Assembly (NCBI GenBank): GCA_945787845.1
Contig: CALZJH010000014.1
Coordinates: 1-63,879, forward strand
Origin: an uncultured Woeseiaceae bacterium
GTDB lineage: Bacteria > Pseudomonadota > Gammaproteobacteria > Steroidobacterales > Woeseiaceae
Reading direction: 5' to 3'
DNA: 63,879 bases
In this document: piece after piece, positions 49,337-58,657 of the stretch
How positions within the stretch are numbered: position 1 is the stretch's first letter
Layout of the letters: each line of letters starts with the position of its first letter
The notes under the pieces: model-generated
What the model was told of the DNA's origin: nothing
What the model saw: the letters and a program-made list of their open reading frames with translations, nothing else
Database searches by the model: none
Program-made: the position numbers and the translations under genes

Positions 49337-51905
49337 GACGCAGCTCCGTATAGCGGCTCAGAACGTTCAGGCGACGGGCGCTGGCAGCGCCCTGGTCCGC
49401 GACGATGCGCACATCACCGGCCATGAGATCATCGCAGGCCGCACTAATCGCATCGCGCATAGTGGCCAGCAATCCGGGCCAATCCTCGTCGTTTGTAAAG
49501 CCCCTCCCCGCACCGCTGAACCCCGGTTCACGAGGATTGACGTTGGCGAGTGCCAGCATCGACACAGGCTCGCTTGTTGCGCTGGCATACACGAACAGCT
49601 GTGGGTCTTTTACAGAACCGTCTCTCAACAATAACTGCCTGGGGTTCCCGGTCTTGTAGTCGAGAATTGCAATGCTGCCATCCGGATAACGATCGATTCG
49701 ATCGAAGCGCAAGTCGAGGTGCAGGTGAGCGTGGCGAAACTCCAGGGCGCCCTCAATGGCAGCGACGTCGAATTCGCCCCTCGCGCGATCGAGCTTCACA
49801 AACGCCGTGACGACATCGACGATGCGTTTTTGCTCGAGCTGAAGCAGGTTTAACAATACCGCTCCGCTATTGCGCAGGTAGCGTTGAACCGCAGCGTCGG
49901 CGGCGTCAGAGACAGTGGCAACTAACTCGTCGTCCCCTATCTCACGCAGCTGCGCCGCAGAAGGAAGATTTTGGTAAAGCCGGAAAAGCGTGTCGTGAAC
50001 CAGGTTGCCACGCAACAACGCCGGTATGCCAAGAGCCTGCGGGTCGAGGCCTCGAATGCCGAGTCGTCCATGCGCGAACGCCGCGAAAGGCTCCGTCATT
50101 TGCCGCTCTACCGTGCCGGCTCCCCCAAAGACCTTTTCTCCTTCGAGCGCCGGAACCTCATCGTCAACGGAAATAGCAGTGACCCGTTGCAGGAGCCGGT
50201 TTGCATGCCAGCCCGGGTCGACGGGCGTATCGGCGAGTGTGACATCTCCCAGTAACTCACTGGCGGCCTGGTCGACATCGTCTTCAACGAGCGCATAGCT
50301 GCAGACGACGTTTGGCGCCGACGACCGGAGTCGACGCAGGGTGCCTTCGGCCCAGGCACGGGTATCCTCCGGTGTCGCATCCGGCATAGCGTGGTCGCGT
50401 TGCAGCGCGCGCGAAATGAGCGGCGACGGTGTCCCGGGTGGCGGCCAGCTGTTGGCATTGAGACCGCCGATCCAGATGGCGTCGAACTCCGCTCCAGAGG
50501 CCTCCAGCGGCCCCATGAGCTGCACTGCCGCGCGACGGGTCTCTGGCTGAAAGACAGTCTCTGCGGCCATTTGTTCGAGCTGGCCAATAGCGCCGCCGGC
50601 ACTCATTGAGGCACTGACCAGGTCCAGCCGCGCGAAATCATTGAGCAACTCCCGCCAGCGATTGACAAGCTGGTAGCTGTCACTGTTGCGTGAGCCGGCC
50701 CCGGGCCAGCCGAGGGTGCGCAGGGCATCGTCAAACATCATTACCCAGTCCGCCGGCGCCGCGTACCTGGGGATTTCGCGCCGCATCTTACTGAGCGCGG
50801 CAATCCTGCTCAGCCAGTCGCTGCCGTCCGTGCTGTCACCGGCGCCCCGCAATGCCGAAGTGAGCATCGACGGTGCCCACGCGCGGTCGGGCATCTGGCG
50901 CAACTTCAATTCGAGCCTCGAGCGACCGTCCAGATCACCGTCGCCGAGCAGCGGCGACTGGAGCAGGCGTGCGACCTCCCTGGCCGAAAGGTCAGCGATG
51001 AGCCAGCGCAAGGCCGACAACGCCAGCTTTACAGCAGGATAGTCGCTTAGCTGCTGTCCATAGGACACATTGACGGCGTCCCGCAGCGACTCGGGACCGT
51101 ATTGCCAGCCGGGTATAAAGCCTTCGCGAAGCAAGCGCAGGTCGCGCTGGGACGACTGTTCCAGACCTTGAACCACCACGGCGACCTGTGCGTCCGGTTG
51201 CGCATCGAGGATGCTTCGCGCCCAGGCACCTGCGCTGCGCAGCTCTGCGTCGCGCTGTTCGAAGGCGAACACACTCGAGCTGCCTTCCCGCTGCGTTGCG
51301 TCTTGCACCAGGACGGTCGAACCGCTTGCCGACAGTGCCTCCTGCAGCGCAGTGATTGCAGGCCGCAGTCGATCAAATCCTGCAAAAACATAGCGCTTTC
51401 TCGGTACCGCACGTCCGGTGACCAGGAGTTCGAGGGCCAGCGCCGGCAGCCCTGCGTCGTCCACCCAGTTCTCCTTCTCCAGGATCGCCAGGTAGCGCCC
51501 CGCGGCCGCGGCGTAAAGACGTTGATCCTGGCTTTGCGCCGTCCGGGCTACCTCGCGTATCGTTACTCTCCAATCGGCGAGTTGTTGCCACGTGTCACGA
51601 GCCATTCTCACCAGCGCCGGCAGGCCGCTCACGCTATCACCCAGCTCTTTGCGCAAACAGCGCTCCCAAAGCAGCCGGCTTTGATGTGAATTGATCGTGG
51701 TTGGAAGGCGCGCTCGGCCCTCGGCAGACTCAGCGAGCGTGCCCAGCCATTGCCGCAGCGGCTGGATATCCGGTGTCCGCCAGGCGCTTACGCCGCTGGC
51801 GACCTGCTGTGCTCCCCACGTGCGCTTGAGATCCCGCGCCAGGCGCTGATTGGCCGTCACGAGGCAACTCGACTCGTCCAGCGCGTCCTGCAGCCATTCG
51901 TACAT
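49326..51905 (-). CDS. AddB-like PD-(D/E)XK nuclease, DNA repair
   Basis: An 859-residue protein without a functional Walker A; the N-terminal part (SCLVTANQRLARDLKRTW, VFAGFDRLRPAITALQEAL) has the inactive helicase-like fold of AddB proteins. The C-terminal domain holds LLRGNLVHDTLFRLYQNL and GSIAILDYKTGNPRQLLLRD, a D-YK nuclease site. No Fe-S cluster Cys set is visible around the nuclease, unlike Bacillus AddB. It matches the group annotated as probable DNA repair protein found next to AddA-like helicases. The ATG at 51905 is preferred: it lies 2 bases after the aminotransferase stop, and the frame to 51929 overlaps that gene. Confidence 0.82.
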   Translation of the reverse strand: MYEWLQDALDESSCLVTANQRLARDLKRTWGAQQVASGVSAWRTPDIQPLRQWLGTLAESAEGRARLPTTINSHQSRLLWERCLRKELGDSVSGLPALVRMARDTWQQLADWRVTIREVARTAQSQDQRLYAAAAGRYLAILEKENWVDDAGLPALALELLVTGRAVPRKRYVFAGFDRLRPAITALQEALSASGSTVLVQDATQREGSSSVFAFEQRDAELRSAGAWARSILDAQPDAQVAVVVQGLEQSSQRDLRLLREGFIPGWQYGPESLRDAVNVSYGQQLSDYPAVKLALSALRWLIADLSAREVARLLQSPLLGDGDLDGRSRLELKLRQMPDRAWAPSMLTSALRGAGDSTDGSDWLSRIAALSKMRREIPRYAAPADWVMMFDDALRTLGWPGAGSRNSDSYQLVNRWRELLNDFARLDLVSASMSAGGAIGQLEQMAAETVFQPETRRAAVQLMGPLEASGAEFDAIWIGGLNANSWPPPGTPSPLISRALQRDHAMPDATPEDTRAWAEGTLRRLRSSAPNVVCSYALVEDDVDQAASELLGDVTLADTPVDPGWHANRLLQRVTAISVDDEVPALEGEKVFGGAGTVERQMTEPFAAFAHGRLGIRGLDPQALGIPALLRGNLVHDTLFRLYQNLPSAAQLREIGDDELVATVSDAADAAVQRYLRNSGAVLLNLLQLEQKRIVDVVTAFVKLDRARGEFDVAAIEGALEFRHAHLHLDLRFDRIDRYPDGSIAILDYKTGNPRQLLLRDGSVKDPQLFVYASATSEPVSMLALANVNPREPGFSGAGRGFTNDEDWPGLLATMRDAISAACDDLMAGDVRIVADQGAASARRLNVLSRYTELRRDA

Positions 51906-51907
51906 CG

Positions 51908-53122
51908 TCAGGCGTAGGGCGCCAGGCAAGCGTCTATGCGCTCGAATACCACGCTGATCGTCTCGGGGTCGGGCAACGTCGTCACCCGGAAGTGATCGGC
52001 GTACGGGGTATTGAAACTCGTGCCCGGAGCAACCAGGACGTGATGCTTCTCGAGCAACTCCATTGCGAAGGCCTGGTCGTCCAGTTTGCCGTCGAACCGC
52101 TCATCCAGCTGCACGAACGCGTACATGGCCCCCATTGGCTTCTGCAAATGCAGGTAGTCGCTGGCATGGACAGCATCGATGATGGCCTGGCGAGACTGGT
52201 ACAGTCTGCCGCCCGGCTTAACCAGTTCGCCGATACTCTGAAAACCGCCCAGGGCTGTTTGCACCGCCCATTGCGCCGGGACGTTGCTGCAAAGCCGCAA
52301 AGCGGCCAACAGCTCCATGCCGTGAATGTATTCACTCGCATGCTCCAGGTCGCCGCTGAAAACGCACCAGCCGACCCGGTAACCGCAGGCTCGATAGATC
52401 TTGGACAGACCCGAATAGGTCAGGCACACCGTGTTCTCGACAAGCGTCGCCAGCGGGATGAACTCGGCGTCTTCGTAGACCATCTGGTCGTAAATCTCGT
52501 CCGCCATTACAACGAGATTGTGTTGCTCCGCGAGATCCACAATAGCCTGCAGCGTGTCGCGACTGTACACGGCCCCGCTGGGGTTATTCGGGTTGATAAC
52601 AACGACGGCACGCGTGCGTTTGTTGATGAGTTTTGCCATCGCCTCGAGGTCCGGCATGAACCCGGCTTCCGGCGGGCAGGCATAGTGCCGCGCCTTGCCG
52701 CCATTCAACGCTACTGCGGCACTCCATAGCGGGTAGTCAGGACTCGGGACCAGCACCTCGTCACCCGGATTGAGCAGGGCCCGTAACGACAGATCGATCA
52801 GTTCACTGACGCCATTGCCAATGAAGACCTCGTCAGCCGAAACGCCAAGAACGCCACGATTCTGCTGCTGCATGACGACGGCTTCCCGAGCCGGGAAGAT
52901 GCCTTTCTGGTGGCAGTAGGGTTCGGCCTGAGCGAGGTTCTCGATCATGGCAAGGCGCATGGTCTCCGGCGTTCGAAAACCGAAGAGTCCCGGATTACCT
53001 ATGTTGAGCGAAATGATCTCGTAGCCGCGTTTTTCGAGTTCGAGGGCATGATGAGCCAGCTGTCCCCGGATCTCGTAGCGGACGTCTTTGAGAACCGAGC
53101 TGGACTGAATTTCTTGTTCCAT
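51908..53122 (-). CDS. alaA: Alanine transaminase-type aminotransferase (AlaA-like)
   Basis: A 404-residue class I PLP aminotransferase. Motifs: ISLNIGNPGLFGFRTPE, VVINPNNPSGAVYSRDTL, MADEIYDQMVYED and the PLP Lys in YSGLSKIYRACGYRVGW. The phrase IRGQLAHHALELEKRGYEII-like (here QLAHHALELEKRGYEI) and overall length match AlaA, which makes alanine from pyruvate and glutamate. An in-frame TTG lies four codons upstream; the ATG at 53122 is preferred. The addB-like gene follows after 2 bases, an unexpected coupling of metabolism and repair. Confidence 0.85.
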   Translation of the reverse strand: MEQEIQSSSVLKDVRYEIRGQLAHHALELEKRGYEIISLNIGNPGLFGFRTPETMRLAMIENLAQAEPYCHQKGIFPAREAVVMQQQNRGVLGVSADEVFIGNGVSELIDLSLRALLNPGDEVLVPSPDYPLWSAAVALNGGKARHYACPPEAGFMPDLEAMAKLINKRTRAVVVINPNNPSGAVYSRDTLQAIVDLAEQHNLVVMADEIYDQMVYEDAEFIPLATLVENTVCLTYSGLSKIYRACGYRVGWCVFSGDLEHASEYIHGMELLAALRLCSNVPAQWAVQTALGGFQSIGELVKPGGRLYQSRQAIIDAVHASDYLHLQKPMGAMYAFVQLDERFDGKLDDQAFAMELLEKHHVLVAPGTSFNTPYADHFRVTTLPDPETISVVFERIDACLAPYA

Positions 53123-53149
53123 AGTGATTAGCAATCGATGAGAGTGGAT

Positions 53150-54349
53150 CTAGATTGCGTCCTCATTCCTGAGGACGGCGATCATGTCCGCAGAGTACCC
53201 CAACCACTCCCGTAAAACCTCATCAGTGTGCTCACCAAGCAGCGGCGGTGCCCTTTCGTAGCAAACCGGAGTCGCGTCGAAGTCAACCGGGTTCGATACC
53301 ATCGGAACCGACTCGCCCGCCGCATTTTCAATCCGCCGCACCAGCTTCCGTTCCCGGGCGTGCGCGTTGCTCAGCACCTCGCCAATGTCATTGATCGGAC
53401 CGGCCGGGACGCCGCGCTCCGCGAACGCCGCGAGCCATTCGCTGGTCGTTTTTTCACGCAGCTGGGTTTGCAGGCATTCGATCAGGCTGCTTCGATTCTC
53501 GATACGAGAGGCATTATCGGCGTAACGCGGATCGTCAGACAGTTCTGGCTTGCCCACCGTTGCCGCGCATTCCCGGAACTGCCGGTCATTGCCCACGGCC
53601 AGCATCAGGTTGCCGTCGCGTGTGGCGAACGCCTGGTACGGCACGAGATTTGGATGCGCGGTCCCCATGCGGCCCGGCACCGTTCCACCGACCAGGAAAT
53701 TCATATTCTGGTTGGCGAGCCAGGCCACCTGGCTGTCGTACAGCGGCACGTCAATGTACTGCCCTTTTCCCGTTATCGTGCGCGCGTTCAATGCGGCCAG
53801 CACCGCCGTTGTCGCGTACATCCCGGCCATGATATCCGCAATGGCGACACCGACTTTCTGCGGCCCGCCGCCCTCGTCGTCAGGCGGCCCTGTGATACTC
53901 ATTAATCCGCCCGACGCCTGGATCATGGCGTCATACCCGGGCTGACTGGCGCGACTCCCGGACTGCCCAAACGCCGAAATGGAGCACACCACGAGCCCCG
54001 GGTTGTCCCTCCTCAGTTCGGTGGGGTCAAGCTTGTGACGTTGCAGCGTCCCGGTGCGGAAGTTTTCAAGGAGGACATCGGCTTTGCTTGCCAGCTCGCG
54101 AACGAGTTGCTGCCCACGGTGCGTCGAGATATCGACCGTTACCGATCTCTTGTTGCGATTCGTTGACAAAAAGTAGGCCGATTCCGACCCCAGCCAGGGT
54201 GGTCCCCAATGGCGTGTGTCATCGCCCTGCCCGGGACGCTCGATCTTGACGACATCCGCGCCGTAATCACCCAATAGTTGTCCGGCCCAGGGGCCTGCCA
54301 ATACGCGACTCATGTCCAGGACGCGAATATTTTGGAGTGCGGCGCTCAT
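53150..54349 (-). CDS. Class III CoA-transferase (CaiB/BaiF family)
   Basis: A 399-residue enzyme. IRVLDMSRVLAGPWAGQLLG, YGADVVKIERPGQGDDTRHW, LLENFRTGTLQRHKLDP, GYDAMIQASGGLMSITGPPD and GVAIADIMAGMYAT (with the catalytic Asp) are family signatures. These enzymes move CoA between carboxylic acids; the substrate pair here is unknown, though succinyl-CoA is a common donor. The frame can be read back to 54424, but a strong terminator for the upstream gene lies inside that extension, so the ATG at 54349 is the real start. It is probably an isolated transcription unit. Confidence 0.9.
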   Translation of the reverse strand: MSAALQNIRVLDMSRVLAGPWAGQLLGDYGADVVKIERPGQGDDTRHWGPPWLGSESAYFLSTNRNKRSVTVDISTHRGQQLVRELASKADVLLENFRTGTLQRHKLDPTELRRDNPGLVVCSISAFGQSGSRASQPGYDAMIQASGGLMSITGPPDDEGGGPQKVGVAIADIMAGMYATTAVLAALNARTITGKGQYIDVPLYDSQVAWLANQNMNFLVGGTVPGRMGTAHPNLVPYQAFATRDGNLMLAVGNDRQFRECAATVGKPELSDDPRYADNASRIENRSSLIECLQTQLREKTTSEWLAAFAERGVPAGPINDIGEVLSNAHARERKLVRRIENAAGESVPMVSNPVDFDATPVCYERAPPLLGEHTDEVLREWLGYSADMIAVLRNEDAI

Positions 54350-54385
54350 GCTGCGCACAGGGTACAGAATTCGAGCGCATAAAAA

Positions 54386-54414
54386 ACCCGGCCAGCTGTT
54401 TAGGCTGGCCGGGT
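54386..54414 (-). terminator. Rho-independent terminator of the DUF6491 lipoprotein gene
   Basis: On the minus strand ACCCGGCCAGC-CTAAACA-GCTGGCCGGGT forms a perfect 11-bp stem followed directly by TTTTT. It lies 45 bases after the stop of the DUF6491 gene and 37 bases before the CoA-transferase ATG. Confidence 0.9.
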
Positions 54415-54458
54415 GGGTCCGCACGGAGATTGCGGATTGCGTGACGAAACCGGGGCGA

Positions 54459-54938
54459 TTACTCGCTGGCCGTTTCGTCCAGCTCTTCTATGTCGGCGCC
54501 TTCAACATCCTGTGGCGCCGGCATGTGTTCGATTTCCGGCTCTTTCTTGCCGAACTGTATGAGCAGGTGTTCTTCTTCTAACTCTGATAACTCGCGAATC
54601 GACTCGATTCGGTTGTTACCGACCATGCTGCCTTCGTATTCGAGACTATCAAATCCGGCGCAAACTCTGCTTGTGGTCGTTTTGAACCAAATGCCATGGC
54701 TGTAGCGGAGCCCGTGGGCTCGGCGACTCAGGACCACATGGTAACTGCGGCGACCGCCAGCCTTGACGATCAGGTTTTGCTCGTCCAGAACGGTATATCC
54801 TCGGATACTTGGCTCGTGGATGCAATCACGACCCCTGTCGGCCGTGTCGTCAAGCCCTGCATCCGCCTGCTCCGAGGTTCCGGCACAGGCTACCAAAAAA
54901 CATGAAGTAAGCAGTATAACTATCTGTTTATAATACAT
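54459..54938 (-). CDS. DUF6491-like lipoprotein
   Basis: A 159-residue protein with a lipoprotein signal (MYYKQIVILLTSCFLVACAG). The mature part contains DRGRDCIHEPSIRGYTVLDE, NLIVKAGGRRSYHVVLSRRA and GLRYSHGIWF, then VCAGF and an acidic C-terminus (EELDETASE). The order D-GRDCI...IR-Y-VLD--NL-V...Y-V-L matches a family of unknown function that I recognise as DUF6491. It is monocistronic, ending at a strong terminator. The longer frame (54977) gives no signal peptide at its start. Confidence 0.7.
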   Translation of the reverse strand: MYYKQIVILLTSCFLVACAGTSEQADAGLDDTADRGRDCIHEPSIRGYTVLDEQNLIVKAGGRRSYHVVLSRRAHGLRYSHGIWFKTTTSRVCAGFDSLEYEGSMVGNNRIESIRELSELEEEHLLIQFGKKEPEIEHMPAPQDVEGADIEELDETASE

Positions 54939-55065
54939 TAAAGTCCACTCTATTTGGCTGAAGACAGCGCTTGGCACGTTCCCGTCAAGGCACAGGTCGA
55001 CACCTGAATTAGACCCGATTCAGGGCCAAAGTTTACGCCAAATCCGCGCCCGTGCGAGTCAATTC

Positions 55066-55923
55066 TCAGCCTTCCAGCGTGCCGCGCGGGCGTTCCTCAT
55101 CGCGAATCCATTCGCTCCAGGAGCCCACATAAAGCTGAGGCTCGATAAAACCCGCCTCAACACCTGAAATCGCCAGGTGGCAGGCTGTTACGCCGGAACC
55201 GCACATCACACACCACGCCACATCTCGGTCGCTCCCAAGCGCTTCCTCGAGCAGCTCCGCCCTCTCAGAAAGCGGCCGCCAGGTTTCGTCGGGATTTAGA
55301 AAATCGGCAAAGGGCAGGTTTATCGACCCCGGAACATGTCCGGCCACGGGGTCGATGGGTTCCTCCGCACCTGCGAATCTCAGCTTGTCCCGGGCGTCGA
55401 GCAGATTGCGTTCAGGTATGCCGGGTACGTCCGCTGCAAGCTCCTCGGTCGTCAACACCAGGGCGTTGTTTTCTTGCGCCACGTAGTCCACAGGAGGTCT
55501 CTGCCGCACGCGCGTCTCCACAGGGAATCCGAGTGATTGCCAGTGACTGAAACCGCCGTCGAGGAGAAACACGGATTTGTGCCCAAGCCAGCGCAGAATC
55601 CACCAGGCTCGTGCAGCGACTGCTCCATTGCCACCATCGTAAACCACGATCGTATCCGTATTGCCAATCCCCAATTCACCGAGACGCTTGCTGATGGCTC
55701 CTGCCTCCGGCAAGGGATGGCGGCCGGACTCGGCAGTGATCGGGCCGGCCAGGTCACGGTCGAGATCCAGATAGACGGCACCCGGAACGTGTCCCTGCTC
55801 GAAGCTGCGACGACCCTCATCCACATCCGCGAGATTGAAGCGGCAATCAATGATCGACCATGCGGAGTCGCTGCTCGCTGCATGGAGGGCGGTCGTTGAA
55901 ATCAGAATCCGTTGTTGCGCCAT
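55066..55923 (-). CDS. sseA: 3-mercaptopyruvate sulfurtransferase (SseA-like)
   Basis: A 285-residue tandem rhodanese. The first domain contains DCRFNLADVDEGRRSFEQGH and PGAVYLDLDRDLAGPI, and the second contains LLDARDKLRFAG and the active-site loop CGSGVTACHLAI. The CGSGVTA sequence is typical of 3-mercaptopyruvate sulfurtransferases, whereas thiosulfate sulfurtransferases have a CRxGxR-type loop. It transfers sulfur from 3-mercaptopyruvate to thiols or cyanide in the cytoplasm. It stands alone, divergent from etfB with about 117 bp between the starts. Confidence 0.92.
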   Translation of the reverse strand: MAQQRILISTTALHAASSDSAWSIIDCRFNLADVDEGRRSFEQGHVPGAVYLDLDRDLAGPITAESGRHPLPEAGAISKRLGELGIGNTDTIVVYDGGNGAVAARAWWILRWLGHKSVFLLDGGFSHWQSLGFPVETRVRQRPPVDYVAQENNALVLTTEELAADVPGIPERNLLDARDKLRFAGAEEPIDPVAGHVPGSINLPFADFLNPDETWRPLSERAELLEEALGSDRDVAWCVMCGSGVTACHLAISGVEAGFIEPQLYVGSWSEWIRDEERPRGTLEG

Positions 55924-56040
55924 AGCACGACTACTATGCCCGATTAGGTATGGGCCTCTTGTACACGTTCACTTAGTCTTGGACAATATCAACCCAGCGG
56001 GCATCCGCCCCACCTAATACCGAAAATCGGGAGTTACACA

Positions 56041-56790
56041 GTGGAAAAGATCGTTGTCGGTCTGAAGCGCGTCGTCGACTACAATGTGCGCGTTCAGGTC
56101 AAAAGTGATGGCAGTGGCGTCGAGACCGATGGCGTCAAGATGAGCATCAACCCATTTGACGAAATTGCCCTCGAAGAAGCGCTTCGCATCAAGGAAAGTG
56201 GTGCCGCAAGCGAGGTGATCGCTGTGTCGATAGGCACCTCGGATGCGCAGCAACAACTGCGCACGGGACTGGCAATGGGGGCCGATCGCGCGATCCTCGT
56301 AACGGTTGACGGCGATATCGATCCGCTGAGCGTAGCGCATGTTTTCAAAGCACTGGCGGAAAAAGAGAACGCCGGCCTCGTCATGCTGGGCAAGCAGGCG
56401 ATCGATGGCGACAACAGCCAGATCGCGCAGATGCTGGCCGCCATCTGGGGACGACCCCAGGCCACCTTCGCCTCGAGCGTGACGATTGACGGCGATACCG
56501 CCCGCGTCGTGCGCGAAGTCGACGCTGGACTCGAGACCATCGAAGTGGACCTGCCGGCCGTCATGTCTGTAGACCTGCGCCTGAATGAGCCGCGGTACGT
56601 AAAGCTGCCGGATATCATGAAGGCCAAGAAGAAACCGCTGGACGAAATCCCCCTTGCGGACCTCGGTATCGCAGGTGGACCCCCGATCAAGGAACTTGCC
56701 TATGCGCCACCGGAAGACCGGCAGCGCGGCGTCATGGTTGATGACGTTGCGGGTCTGGTTGCGGCGCTCAAAGACAAAGGAATCGTGTAA
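56041..56790 (+). CDS. etfB: Electron transfer flavoprotein beta subunit
   Basis: A 249-residue protein starting at GTG with GGGAG eight bases upstream. Signatures are KIVVGLKRVVDYNVRVQVK, MSINPFDEIALEEALRIKES, VMLGKQAIDGDNSQIAQMLA and VDLRLNEPRYVKLPDIMKAK. It binds AMP and, with EtfA, carries electrons from acyl-CoA and other dehydrogenases to ETF-ubiquinone oxidoreductase, whose gene is not in the window. Its stop overlaps the etfA start by one base. Confidence 0.95.
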   Translation: MEKIVVGLKRVVDYNVRVQVKSDGSGVETDGVKMSINPFDEIALEEALRIKESGAASEVIAVSIGTSDAQQQLRTGLAMGADRAILVTVDGDIDPLSVAHVFKALAEKENAGLVMLGKQAIDGDNSQIAQMLAAIWGRPQATFASSVTIDGDTARVVREVDAGLETIEVDLPAVMSVDLRLNEPRYVKLPDIMKAKKKPLDEIPLADLGIAGGPPIKELAYAPPEDRQRGVMVDDVAGLVAALKDKGIV

Positions 56791-57731
56791 TGGCCAAAGT
56801 ACTCATCATTGCTGAACACGATGGTTCGGCGCTCAATCCCAGCACTGCCAAGTGTGTGTCATGTGCCGCCGCCATCGACGGCGCTGAAATTGATATTGCG
56901 GTATTGGCGGCGTCCGCGACCGATGTCGCTGCGCAGGCAGCCGAGATCTCGTCGGTTAGCCGCGTGCTGACCATTGAACGCCCTGAAAACGAACACGCCG
57001 TTACCGCGGTTCTCGCGCCACAGGTCGCCGCTATGGCAGGCGACTACAGCTACATCTTCGGCCCATCCACGACGTTCGGTCGTGACCTGATGCCACACGT
57101 GGCGGCCCTGCTGGGTGTGAACCAGGTCAGTGACATTATGAGCGTGGAAGGTAGCCACACCTTCAAGCGGCCCGTTTATGCCGGTAATGCGATCGTCACG
57201 GTCGAAGCGCCTGCAGACAGTCTGCTTGTGGCGACGGTGCGCGTGGCGTCCTGGCCAGCCGCGGCGGGCGGCAACTCGGCATCGGTTGAGGCAGGCGACG
57301 CCTCCGTTGAGGTGCCCTCCCACACCCGTTACGTGAGCCTGGAATCTGCTGCGTCGGATCGTCCCGACCTGCAGACGGCAGCGAAGGTAGTGGCAGGCGG
57401 TCGCGCCCTGGGTAGCGAAGAACAGTTCGGTCTAATCTACACGCTGGCTGACGCTCTGGGAGGCGCCGTTGGCGCATCGCGAGCAGCGGTCGATGCCGGC
57501 TACTGTCCGAACGAGCTTCAGGTCGGTCAGACCGGCAAGATCATCGCGCCGGATCTGTACATCGCGATTGGCATCTCGGGTGCGATCCAGCACCTGACGG
57601 GCATCAAGGATGCCGGCACGATCGTGGCGATCAACAAAGACGAAGAAGCCCCGATATTCGAGGTGGCCGACATCGGTCTGGTTGGGGATTTGTTCCAGAT
57701 AGTGCCGGAACTGACGACGGCGCTCGATTGA
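56790..57731 (+). CDS. etfA: Electron transfer flavoprotein alpha subunit
   Basis: A 313-residue FAD-binding subunit. The N-terminal domain begins [19 protein letters not shown] and the C-terminal FAD domain shows [32 protein letters not shown] and [20 protein letters not shown], with DEEAPIF. Length is normal. It is encoded directly after etfB; the next gene converges 5 bases away. It fits with the beta-oxidation enzyme encoded at 28873. Confidence 0.95.
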   Translation: MAKVLIIAEHDGSALNPSTAKCVSCAAAIDGAEIDIAVLAASATDVAAQAAEISSVSRVLTIERPENEHAVTAVLAPQVAAMAGDYSYIFGPSTTFGRDLMPHVAALLGVNQVSDIMSVEGSHTFKRPVYAGNAIVTVEAPADSLLVATVRVASWPAAAGGNSASVEAGDASVEVPSHTRYVSLESAASDRPDLQTAAKVVAGGRALGSEEQFGLIYTLADALGGAVGASRAAVDAGYCPNELQVGQTGKIIAPDLYIAIGISGAIQHLTGIKDAGTIVAINKDEEAPIFEVADIGLVGDLFQIVPELTTALD

Positions 57732-57736
57732 GTTTG

Positions 57737-58231
57737 TTATGGGGTGGTGCTGAGAACCTCGAGGATAGCCTCGGCCTTGGATATCGCGAACTGGGCGGGC
57801 GCTTCGACAGCAACATGCGTTGCCGTGCCGTCTTCGACGATGATCGCAAAGCGCTGGCCACGCATTCCCATGCCAAAGCCCGAGCCATCGAGCTCGAGGC
57901 CCAGCGCTCGCGCGTAATCTCCATTGCCGTCGGCCAGCATAAGAACCTTGTCACCCACGTTCTGGTCCTTACCCCAGGCTGACATGACAAAGACGTCATT
58001 GACGGCCATGCAGGCGATCGTATCCACACCCTTGGCGGAAATCTCGTCCGCGTGCTCGACGAACCCGGGCAGATGACTCATCGAGCAGGTCGGGGTGAAC
58101 GCCCCCGGCACTGAAACCAGAACCACTTTCTTACCTGCAAACAGATCGTCGGTCGTGACGGATTCGGGCCCTTTGTCGGTCATCACGCTGAATGCACCGG
58201 CCGGCATCCGCTCCCCTGATTCAATAGTCAT
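57737..58231 (-). CDS. Prx5-type peroxiredoxin
   Basis: A 164-residue enzyme that reduces peroxides with thiols. The peroxidatic Cys lies in VPGAFTPTCSMSHLPGFVEH, and AVNDVFVMSAWGKDQNVG and LELDGSGFGMGMRGQRFAII match the Prx5 subfamily (hybrid type without glutaredoxin). The only other Cys (TIACMAVND) is at the conserved position of related enzymes; no distal resolving Cys is evident, so a 1-Cys mechanism is likely. It starts 17 bases after the ferredoxin gene. Confidence 0.92.
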   Translation of the reverse strand: MTIESGERMPAGAFSVMTDKGPESVTTDDLFAGKKVVLVSVPGAFTPTCSMSHLPGFVEHADEISAKGVDTIACMAVNDVFVMSAWGKDQNVGDKVLMLADGNGDYARALGLELDGSGFGMGMRGQRFAIIVEDGTATHVAVEAPAQFAISKAEAILEVLSTTP

Positions 58232-58248
58232 CGCCTCTGGCTCCTGTA

Positions 58249-58569
58249 TTAGTAATCGTTTTCGGCTACCTGAACGACCAGGCCATCAAGTTCGTCGGAA
58301 ACCTCGAGCTGGCATGTCAGGCGGCTATTGGCTGCTCTCTTGAACGCGGCGTCGAGCATGCTGTCCTCCATATCGTCCATCGCCGGCAATTTTTCGAGCC
58401 AGGCTTCATCGATATAGGCATGACAGGTTGCGCAGGCGCAGGCGCCTCCACACTCGGCAACAATACCGTCAATATTATTGTTGATGGCGCCCTCCATGAC
58501 GGAGTAGCCATTTTCTACATCGACGTCCCTGCGCGTTCCGTCCGATGTGACGTAGGTGATCTTGGGCAT
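58249..58569 (-). CDS. [2Fe-2S] ferredoxin, adrenodoxin type
   Basis: A 106-residue protein. The cluster ligands are C40-x5-C46-x2-C49 (ECGGACACATCHAYID) and C86 (SRLTCQLEV). The end DELDGLVVQVAENDY is typical of the adrenodoxin/putidaredoxin group that serves cytochromes P450 and other oxygenases. It is not linked to isc genes and the gene order fdx-peroxiredoxin on one strand suggests co-transcription. The redox partner is unknown. Confidence 0.92.
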   Translation of the reverse strand: MPKITYVTSDGTRRDVDVENGYSVMEGAINNNIDGIVAECGGACACATCHAYIDEAWLEKLPAMDDMEDSMLDAAFKRAANSRLTCQLEVSDELDGLVVQVAENDY

Positions 58570-58605
58570 AAAGCGTTCCGGATTTATCAGGGCGCGAAAT
58601 AATAA

Positions 58606-58633
58606 GGGCGTTGACCGTCACCGGTCAACGCCC
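58606..58633 (-). terminator. Rho-independent terminator at the end of the TonB operon
   Basis: GGGCGTTGACCG-GTGA-CGGTCAACGCCC forms a 12-bp perfect stem on the minus strand, followed by the T-rich TTATTATTT. It lies 24 bases after the stop of the TPR gene and separates the TonB cluster from the ferredoxin gene. Confidence 0.9.
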
Positions 58634-58657
58634 ATTTCTTAGAAATGTTGTCTGAGC

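Noticed and set aside
54350..54424. N-terminal extension of the CoA-transferase
   Set aside because: A strong terminator for the upstream gene lies in it and the family match begins at the ATG at 54349.
57737..58569. isc-linked ferredoxin operon
   Set aside because: No hscA, hscB or iscU gene is adjacent; the neighbour is a peroxiredoxin.
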